A stretch of 8,202 nt of DNA from contig UQZI01000083.1 in NCBI GenBank assembly GCA_900545555.1, positions 1 through 8,202 of the forward strand, in the 5' to 3' direction. A program made the translations under genes and the position numbers. Positions 5,667 to 8,202 of the stretch are shown in pieces. The notes beneath the pieces are model-generated. The model saw only the letters and a program-made list of their open reading frames with translations, did no database searches and was not told the DNA's origin. Position 1 is the first letter of the stretch. Every line of letters starts with the position of its first letter. The DNA comes from an uncultured Collinsella sp. Its GTDB lineage: Bacteria; Actinomycetota; Coriobacteriia; Coriobacteriales; Coriobacteriaceae.

Positions 5667-6580
5667 CGTTTCTGTTTGCCGGCCAGGGCGCCCAGCACCC
5701 CGCGATGGGCGTCGACCTGATCGAGGCATCGCCGGCCGCCGCCGAGGTGTTCGCCATTGCCGACGAGGTGCGCCCGGGGACCAGTGAGCAGTGCCGAAGC
5801 GCCTCCAAGGAGGAACTCTCGCAGACCGAGAACACGCAGCCGTGCGTGTTCGTTCACGATCTGGCAGCGGCTGCCGCCCTGCGTGAGCGCGGCGTGGTAC
5901 CTGCCGCCTGTGCGGGTTTTTCGCTTGGCGAGGTCGCCGCGCTCACCTTTGCGGGGGCGTTCGATACGCGAGCGGGCTTTGAGCTCGTGTGCGAGCGCGC
6001 GGCGCTGATGGCCGCGGCTGCCGAGCGCCATCCGGGCGGCATGCGCGCCGTCATCAAGCTCGATGCGGCGCAAGTCGAGAACCTGGCAAAACAGGCCGGC
6101 GAGGACTGCTGGCCGGTCAACTACAACAGCCCCCAGCAGACGGTTGTGGCCGGAGCGCCCGATGCGTTGCAGACCCTCGACGCCCTGGTAAAAGAGGCTG
6201 GTGGCCGGGCCATGAAGGTCGCGGTGTCGGGTGCATTCCATAGCCCCTATATGGCCGAGGCGACTGAGGGGCTGGCGACGTATATCCAAGCCGATCACGC
6301 GCCGTCCCCGTTGCTCATTCCGGTCATGGCAAATATGACGGCGGCGCCCTATCCGGCCGACCTGCAAGCGGCATCGGACGTGCTGGCCAACCAGGTGAGT
6401 CATGCCGTTCGTTGGGTCGACACGCTGCATGCTCTGCAGAATCAGGGCATCGACACGTTTATTGAGGTCGGCCCTGGCAAAACGCTGTCGGGCCTGGCCA
6501 AGCGTACGCTGAGCGACGTTCGCGTGTATTCGTGCGAAACGGCCGAGCAGGTCGCAGCTATTGCCGACGAGCTCGCATAG
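5654..6580 (+). CDS. fabD: Malonyl-CoA:ACP transacylase
   Basis: FabD transfers malonyl from CoA to ACP, producing the extender unit used by FabH and FabF. The 308-residue product is the usual length. Seen are GQGAQHPAMG (10-19), the nucleophile elbow GFSLGE with Ser90, the malonate-binding Arg115 in ELVCERAALM, His196 in SGAFHSPYM and Gln247 in LANQVSHAVRW. The elbow reads GFS where E. coli has GHS; the position varies in the family and the catalytic residues are intact. I chose ATG at 5654 because AAGGG (5640-5644) lies nine bases before it. A GTG at 5648 is also in frame but too close to that site. The start overlaps the fabK end by 13 bases, pointing to translational coupling. fabG follows after 30 bases. 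Confidence 0.96.
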   Translation: MGGVAFLFAGQGAQHPAMGVDLIEASPAAAEVFAIADEVRPGTSEQCRSASKEELSQTENTQPCVFVHDLAAAAALRERGVVPAACAGFSLGEVAALTFAGAFDTRAGFELVCERAALMAAAAERHPGGMRAVIKLDAAQVENLAKQAGEDCWPVNYNSPQQTVVAGAPDALQTLDALVKEAGGRAMKVAVSGAFHSPYMAEATEGLATYIQADHAPSPLLIPVMANMTAAPYPADLQAASDVLANQVSHAVRWVDTLHALQNQGIDTFIEVGPGKTLSGLAKRTLSDVRVYSCETAEQVAAIADELA

Positions 6581-6610
6581 TCCACAGGGCTGTAACCCGA
6601 AAGGAATGAC

Positions 6611-7384
6611 ATGGGCAACTTGAACAACGGCGCGCTCGAGCGCAACGACTCACGTCGCGTGGCACTGGTCACGGGCGGCTCGCGGGGTATCGGCCGCGCC
6701 TGCGCTGTCGGTCTGGCGGAGGACGGCTTTGATATCGCCGTCGTCTATGCCGGCAGCGTCGATGCGGCGCGCAAGACGTGCGAAGCCTGTGAGGCGGTTG
6801 GCGCCACGGCACGCGCATATCAATGCGACGTGGCCGATCCCGCTGCTGTCAACGCGTGCGTGGAAGCGGTCCTCAACGACTTTGGTTCCATTTGGGCGCT
6901 CGTCAACAACGCCGGCATCACGCGCGACGGCCTGCTCATGCGTATGGGCGACGATGCCTTCGACCGCGTGCTCGATGTCAATCTCAAGGGCACGTTCAAT
7001 ACGACGCGCGCGCTCACCAAGACCTTTATGCGCCAGCGCGGCGGTTGCGTCATCAACACGAGCTCGGTCGTGGGCCTGATAGGCAATGCCGGACAGGCCA
7101 ACTACGCTGCCTCCAAGGCGGGCGTGATCGGCTTGACCAAGGCGGTAGCGCGCGAGCTTGCGCCCCGCGGCGTACGAGTGAACGCAGTCGCCCCCGGGTT
7201 TGTCGAGACAGATATGACGGCAAAGCTCTCGGAGAAGGTGCGTGCGGCGTGCGAGGAGCAGATTCCCCTGAGGCGCATGGCGCGCCCCGAGGAAGTGGCC
7301 GGCGTGGTGCGCTTTTTGGCGAGCGATGCGGCTGCCTACATTACGGGCGAGGTCGTACGCGTCGACGGCGGAATGGCGATGTAG
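6611..7384 (+). CDS. fabG: 3-oxoacyl-ACP reductase
   Basis: FabG is the NADPH-dependent short-chain dehydrogenase that reduces 3-oxoacyl-ACP to 3-hydroxyacyl-ACP. The product has 257 residues. The cofactor motif TGGSRGIG is at 21-28, NNAG at 99-102, Asn124 in DVNLKG, and the catalytic Ser152, Tyr165 and Lys169 lie in SSVVGLIGNAGQANYAASKA (151-170). PGFVETDMT (195-203) and the terminal YITGEVVRVDGG (243-254) are typical of true FabG. The N-terminus runs about 11 residues longer than E. coli FabG (a polar stretch, MGNLNNGALERNDSRR). The ribosome binding site GAAAGGAA with correct spacing supports that start. The only nearby alternative, a GTG at 6659, has no such site. Its position between fabD and fabF confirms the role. 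Confidence 0.96.
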   Translation: MGNLNNGALERNDSRRVALVTGGSRGIGRACAVGLAEDGFDIAVVYAGSVDAARKTCEACEAVGATARAYQCDVADPAAVNACVEAVLNDFGSIWALVNNAGITRDGLLMRMGDDAFDRVLDVNLKGTFNTTRALTKTFMRQRGGCVINTSSVVGLIGNAGQANYAASKAGVIGLTKAVARELAPRGVRVNAVAPGFVETDMTAKLSEKVRAACEEQIPLRRMARPEEVAGVVRFLASDAAAYITGEVVRVDGGMAM

Positions 7385-7411
7385 AAACCAGGGCCGAAGA
7401 ACGGCTTGGAT

Positions 7412-7417
7412 GAGGAG
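7412..7417 (+). promoter_or_regulatory. Ribosome binding site that decides between two fabF ATGs
   Basis: GAGGAG precedes tandem ATG codons at 7421 and 7424. Spacing is three bases to the first and six to the second, so the second ATG is the better start. The difference is a single methionine and does not change the protein otherwise. Confidence 0.6.
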
Positions 7418-7423
7418 ACCATG

Positions 7424-8202
7424 ATGGAACAGAGAGTTGCAATCACCGGTATCGGTGCCGTGTCGCCGCTCGGCAACACCGCGCTTGCCACCTGGGCGGC
7501 CATGTGCGCCGGAACGTGTGGCATCGGTCCGATCACGCACTTTGATACCGATGCATTTGCCGTCAAGGTGGCGGCCGAGGTCAAGGGTTTTGACGGCAAC
7601 GATTACTTTGGCAAGCATGACGCCAAGCATCTCGACCCCTGTGTTCAGTTTGCGATGGCGGCGTCGGACGAGGCCATGCACGATGCGGGCCTCGATGTTG
7701 AGGGCGCGGTTGATCGCGAGCGCCTGGGCGTCTACGTGGGCTCAGGCGTGGGCGGCATGCAGACACTCGTCGACAACGTCCATACGATCGCCGATCGGGG
7801 GCCCCGCCGCGCATCGCCCTATATGATCGCGATGATGATCCCCAACATGGCATCGGGCAATATCGCAATCCGCCACAAGGCAAAAGGCCCGACCCTGCCC
7901 GTGGTGACTGCGTGCGCGACCTCGGCCCATGCCGTGGGCGAGGCGTTCCGCGCCATCAAGCATGGCTATGCCGATGCGATCCTCGCTGGCGGAGCCGAGG
8001 CCGCAATTATCCCCGATGCCGTTGCGGGCTTTACGTCCTGCCGTGCGTTGACCACCAACCCCGATCCCGCGACGGCCTGCCGTCCGTTCGATGCAGACCG
8101 CGACGGCTTTGTGATGGGCGAGGGCGCCTGCGTGCTCGTGCTCGAGAGCATGGAACATGCGCAGGCGCGCGGTGCGCACATTTATGCCGAGGTCGTGGGC
8201 TA
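7424..8202 (+). CDS. fabF: Beta-ketoacyl-ACP synthase II, 3' end missing
   Basis: FabF performs the repeated decarboxylative condensation of acyl-ACP with malonyl-ACP. I translated 259 codons to the window edge, about 63% of a normal protein of roughly 410 residues. The start is RVAITGIGAVSPLGN (4-18), typical of FabF. RGPRRASPYMI (125-135) and IPNMASGNIA (139-148) follow. The nucleophile Cys164 is in VTACATSAHAVGEAFR (161-176), and GGAEAAIIP and FDADRDGFVMGEGA (222-235) are also seen. The two active-site histidines and the lysine of the C-terminal half lie beyond the edge, so completeness cannot be judged. The gene begins 39 bases after fabG in the same operon. FabF is preferred over FabB because of the overall motifs and the operon position. 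Confidence 0.95.
   Translation, partial: MEQRVAITGIGAVSPLGNTALATWAAMCAGTCGIGPITHFDTDAFAVKVAAEVKGFDGNDYFGKHDAKHLDPCVQFAMAASDEAMHDAGLDVEGAVDRERLGVYVGSGVGGMQTLVDNVHTIADRGPRRASPYMIAMMIPNMASGNIAIRHKAKGPTLPVVTACATSAHAVGEAFRAIKHGYADAILAGGAEAAIIPDAVAGFTSCRALTTNPDPATACRPFDADRDGFVMGEGACVLVLESMEHAQARGAHIYAEVVG

Larger units (their letters stand above)
3471..8202 (+). other. Type II fatty-acid synthesis operon, right end outside the window
   Basis: Six co-directional genes, fabH-acpP-fabK-fabD-fabG-fabF, are separated by 52, 2, -13, 30 and 39 bases with no convincing terminator between them, so one transcript is likely. Missing from view are the 3-hydroxyacyl-ACP dehydratase and the acetyl-CoA carboxylase subunits. 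In S. pneumoniae these follow fabF as accB-fabZ-accC-accD-accA. An extra promoter before acpP is possible but only weakly supported (TTGGAA at 4421-4426, TAAAAA at 4445-4450). Confidence 0.85.

Noticed and set aside
5531..6430. A 299-codon minus-strand frame across fabK and fabD, and similar ones at 4836-5729 and 3615-4355
   Set aside because: All are shadows of the fab genes. Their composition reflects the complement of GC-rich codons, and no motif or convincing ribosome binding site supports them.
7393..7405. GCCG / CGGC hairpin in the fabG-fabF gap as a terminator
   Set aside because: The stem is four pairs with no U-tract, and fabF has its own good ribosome binding site right after it.
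6650..7681. A 343-codon open frame on the minus strand across fabG and the start of fabF
   Set aside because: It lies opposite two well-identified genes in GC-rich DNA, where long antisense frames are common. The translation is rich in His, Arg and Gly with no recognisable family.
1..8202. Search for mobile elements, CRISPR arrays, tRNA or rRNA genes, and defence or toxin systems
   Set aside because: No transposase-like protein, terminal repeats, repeat-spacer pattern or tRNA-like fold was recognised by eye. Every sizeable coding region is accounted for by a known housekeeping gene.

Overview
The window is a high-GC bacterial chromosome segment that carries two housekeeping blocks separated by a divergent gene. 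Base composition, codon choice and protein sequence style suggest an actinobacterium, and a gut Coriobacteriia member close to Collinsella is my best guess. That placement is inference from pattern memory, because no rRNA gene is present and no search was run.

Block 1 (1-2460, + strand) is the end of a translation operon. It holds elongation factor G (fusA, 5' end cut by the window edge), a 60-base gap with a perfect small hairpin, then ribosomal protein S10 (rpsJ) with a TTG start. A strong intrinsic terminator follows rpsJ. There is no tuf gene between fusA and rpsJ, and no rplC or other S10-cluster gene after it.

Block 2 starts with birA on the minus strand (3296 down to 2520). It is a short biotin-protein ligase without a DNA-binding domain, and it converges on the rpsJ terminator. 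Its 174-base upstream region (3297-3470) is shared with a divergent type II fatty-acid synthesis operon. That operon runs fabH - acpP - fabK - fabD - fabG - fabF and leaves the window inside fabF. The order matches the core of the Streptococcus pneumoniae fab cluster, including FabK, the flavin-dependent enoyl-ACP reductase, in place of FabI.

The genes work together. FabD moves malonyl units onto ACP, FabH primes the chain, FabF elongates it, FabG reduces the ketone and FabK performs the final reduction. The dehydratase (FabZ/FabA) and acetyl-CoA carboxylase are not in view and would be expected beyond the right edge. BirA would biotinylate the carboxylase carrier subunit, so its divergent placement links biotin attachment to malonyl-CoA supply.

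The most noteworthy non-coding signal is a pair of 18-base sites (3389-3406 and 3437-3454, 16 of 18 bases the same) just upstream of fabH. The first contains a perfect inverted repeat. They look like operators for an unidentified regulator of the fab operon. I see no mobile element, CRISPR array, tRNA, rRNA or clearly novel multi-gene system; this is mostly conserved core genome.
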